64,000 nt of DNA from a candidate division SR1 bacterium. GTDB taxonomy: Bacteria; Patescibacteriota; Gracilibacteria; Absconditabacterales; Absconditicoccaceae. The position numbers were made by a program, and so were the translations under genes. The notes under the pieces are model-generated. The model was not told the origin of the DNA. It did no database searches and saw nothing but the letters and a program-made list of their open reading frames with translations. The stretch is from contig JAPLUU010000015.1 of NCBI GenBank assembly GCA_026397515.1, forward strand, positions 1 to 64,000, read 5' to 3'. Shown here piece after piece: positions 62,483 through 64,000 of this stretch; within the stretch, counting starts at the first letter, position 1, and each line of letters starts with the position of its first letter.

Positions 62483-63193
62483 ATGAGCACAGCAAAAGAA
62501 TCAAATTTTGAATACAAAAGCAACAATAAATACCATTATAATGGGATAACTATTTTTGCAGAAAAAGGTGTACATGAAAAAACATTCGAAGAATTTATAC
62601 AATTACATAAGCCAAAAGACACAAAGATACTTATCTTATGAGCTGGTGCAGGATCTTTTGACCAAAGATTAATAAACAATGGATTTACAAACATAACATC
62701 AGTAGATCTTATAAAAAAATTTTATATAGCAAAAAATAAAAATATTATAGAAAAAAATTTAAATGAAGATTTTGATGATTTATGAGAATATGATATCATA
62801 TTTGCAGTAGAAATAATAGAGCATCTAGAAAATCAATTTCATTTTATTAGGAATACAAATAAGTGTTTAAAAAAATGAGGGATATTGTTTTTGAGTACAC
62901 CAAATACCGAAGCACCATTTTCTCGCTTAAGTTTTTTACTAAAAGGCACATTAAATTCATTTTCTGAAAATTCATTAGAAAGTTTATGACATATAACACC
63001 AATATTCAGATATATATTAGAATATAATATCAAAAAAAACCATTTAACATTATCTAAAACCATAGGAATTGGGAAAATATCAATAAACACAAAATCAATA
63101 TTGGCTTTTATTGGGAGTATAATTTATAAAACATTATCTTTATTTATAAAAGGGGGAAATACTATAATCAAACTTTATATTATCAACAAATAA
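62483..63193 (+). CDS. SAM-dependent methyltransferase (class I)
   Basis: 236 residues: KILILGAGAGSFDQRLINNG (motif I; first Gly is TGA), ITSVDLIKK (strand 2 acid), YDIIFAVEIIEHLENQFHF and LKKGGILFLSTPN are the UbiG-like methyltransferase motifs. In polysaccharide clusters such enzymes methylate sugars or glycan ends. It starts 25 bases after the flippase. Low glycine and high Lys/Asn/Ile content: the cluster is even more AT-rich than the core genes. Confidence 0.87.
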
Positions 63194-63225
63194 CACAAAA
63201 TATATTTTAATTGTATTATAGACAC

Positions 63226-63885
63226 ATGATAAAGTTTATATTTAGAATACCCAAAATAATATACAAAAGAATATGGAATCAGATAGATTTTCTGATATTT
63301 TATTATAAATTTAGACAAAAAAATAGTAAAAATTTTTGTACTCCGAAAAACAGATTTAATTTAGAAAATATAAAGATATGAGCATATACCTATTGAGAGA
63401 TTGAAACATATTTCTGAACAGATAAATGAGCATATTTAGAAATATGAAGTTATTGTTCTATTGCAAATAATGTAACCTTCTTACTTTGATGAAATCACAT
63501 TCATTCAAATCTAACAACATATCCTGTTTGAATAATGTTTAATAAAAAATGATGCGAAGAAAAAGAACGTTACAGCAAATGAAAAATAGAAATTGGAAAT
63601 GATGTACGGATATGTACTTGAGCAAAGTTTTTATCATGAGTCAGTGTATGACAGTGAGCTATAATTGCAGCTTATTCAGTAGTGACAAAATCAGTACCTC
63701 CCTATGCAATTGTCTGAGGAAATCCAGCTAAAATAATAAAATATAGATTTAATGAAGAACAAATTGCCATTTTAAATCAAATAGACTTTTCCAGGGTTTC
63801 TAAAGATATTTTATTAGAAAATTATGACATGATTACGAATCAGAACATTGATATACAGAAAATTTATCACATATTAAAAAAATAA
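63226..63885 (+). CDS. Hexapeptide acetyltransferase (CatB/WcaF-like)
   Basis: 219 residues with the left-handed beta-helix repeats of xenobiotic/sugar acetyltransferases: IKIGAYTYGEIETYFG, LEIGSYCSIANNVTFLLGGN, IEIGNDVRICTGAKFLSGVS, VGQGAIIAAYSVVTKSVPPY and AIVGGNPAKIIKYRF, the standard family ending. More than a dozen TGA glycines, one of the densest TGA genes here. Acetylates a surface sugar, judged from the cluster. Its stop is directly followed by the start of the next gene (TAAATG). Confidence 0.9.
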
Positions 63886-64000
63886 ATGAAAAACAAGAAA
63901 ACATTAGTTTCTATAATTCTCCCAACATACAATGGAGAAAAATATATAAAAGAGACTATTGATTCTGTCTTGCAACAGACTCTCGGAGATTTTGAATTGA
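63886..64000 (+). CDS. Family 2 glycosyltransferase (partial, cut by window end)
   Basis: 38 residues: [20 protein letters not shown] followed by [13 protein letters not shown] is the N-terminus of GT2 enzymes (SIILPTYN nucleotide-binding start, SVLxQT-x2-xFEL). The rest lies beyond the window. Starts right after the acetyltransferase stop, so it is the next gene of the polysaccharide operon. Confidence 0.9.
   Translation, partial: MKNKKTLVSIILPTYNGEKYIKETIDSVLQQTLGDFEL

Overview
This window comes from a UGA=glycine bacterium of the Candidate Phyla Radiation, either Absconditabacteria (SR1) or Gracilibacteria (genetic code 25). Almost every conserved gene contains in-frame TGA, and it falls where the protein family has a conserved glycine: UDG G-QDPYHG, MnmA MSGGVDS, UvrD GAGSGKT, HIT and GlyRS motifs. 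No gene here uses TGA as its terminator; all end in TAA or TAG. The DNA is AT-rich and genes are densely packed. All coordinates below assume TGA=Gly, so many genes are much longer than the standard code would give. The choice between the two phyla is an inference, because the window has no 16S rRNA gene.

Layout. 0-7.2 kb: recG, a MTH1-like Nudix gene, two small membrane proteins and a winged-helix-like protein, then a leftward run of Nudix, P-loop kinase, ung, a broken HAD gene and a DUF378 protein. 7.3-8.1 kb: RNase P RNA, tRNA-Trp, and a GIY-YIG gene lying between the tRNA and a decayed second copy of it. 8.2-13.7 kb: a small unknown gene, a DUF134 gene, gdhA, a 0.9 kb non-coding stretch with strong RNA structure, recJ and a LysE-type exporter. 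14.5-16.1 kb: the N-terminal half of alanyl-tRNA synthetase. 16.2-21.9 kb: a large membrane protein, a WecG/TagA glycosyltransferase, and an amidase/SpoIID cell-wall protein with a frame break. 22-27.8 kb: a dnaE PHP-domain remnant, a deoxyhypusine-synthase-like gene that looks foreign (no TGA codons), and a UvrD/PcrA helicase. 27.9-32.1 kb: HAD, CoA-binding protein, a lysine-rich histone-like protein, mnmA and a surface protein with a Cys-rich repeat. 32.1-35.9 kb (leftward): aspS, a small slippage-type ORF, a small membrane protein, the C-terminal half of alaS, and xth. 36-41.4 kb: a GNAT-like protein and an RND pump with its lipoprotein adaptor. 41.5-43.8 kb: AbrB protein, membrane protein, HIT protein and about 1 kb of probable ncRNA. 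43.8-48.2 kb: glyS, phosphoesterase, LiaF-like protein, smpB, a truncated and an intact tRNA-Cys, and a small gene. 48.3-54.6 kb (leftward): murA, MFS transporter, hisS, a DUF2304-GT2 protein and serS. 55-57.6 kb: korA and korB separated by a four-helix-bundle ORF. 57.8-60.8 kb: a Nudix-methyltransferase fusion, a CYTH protein and a RhuM/Fic protein. 60.9-64 kb: the start of a surface-polysaccharide cluster (flippase, methyltransferase, acetyltransferase, GT2).

Main points. AlaRS is encoded by two genes about 17 kb apart, cut inside the editing domain. Both tRNAs in the window (Trp and Cys) read the UGN codon box that contains the reassigned UGA codon, and each has a damaged second copy carrying a CCCGC/GCGGG hairpin. 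glyS, which charges the UGA-reading tRNA-Gly, itself has UGA as codon 2. Several small genes and the DHS-like gene avoid TGA altogether, which makes TGA use a marker of how long a gene has been in this genome. Recognisable promoters share TTGAC-type -35 boxes with a fixed 16-bp spacer, and most single genes end in a clear hairpin-plus-T-run terminator.
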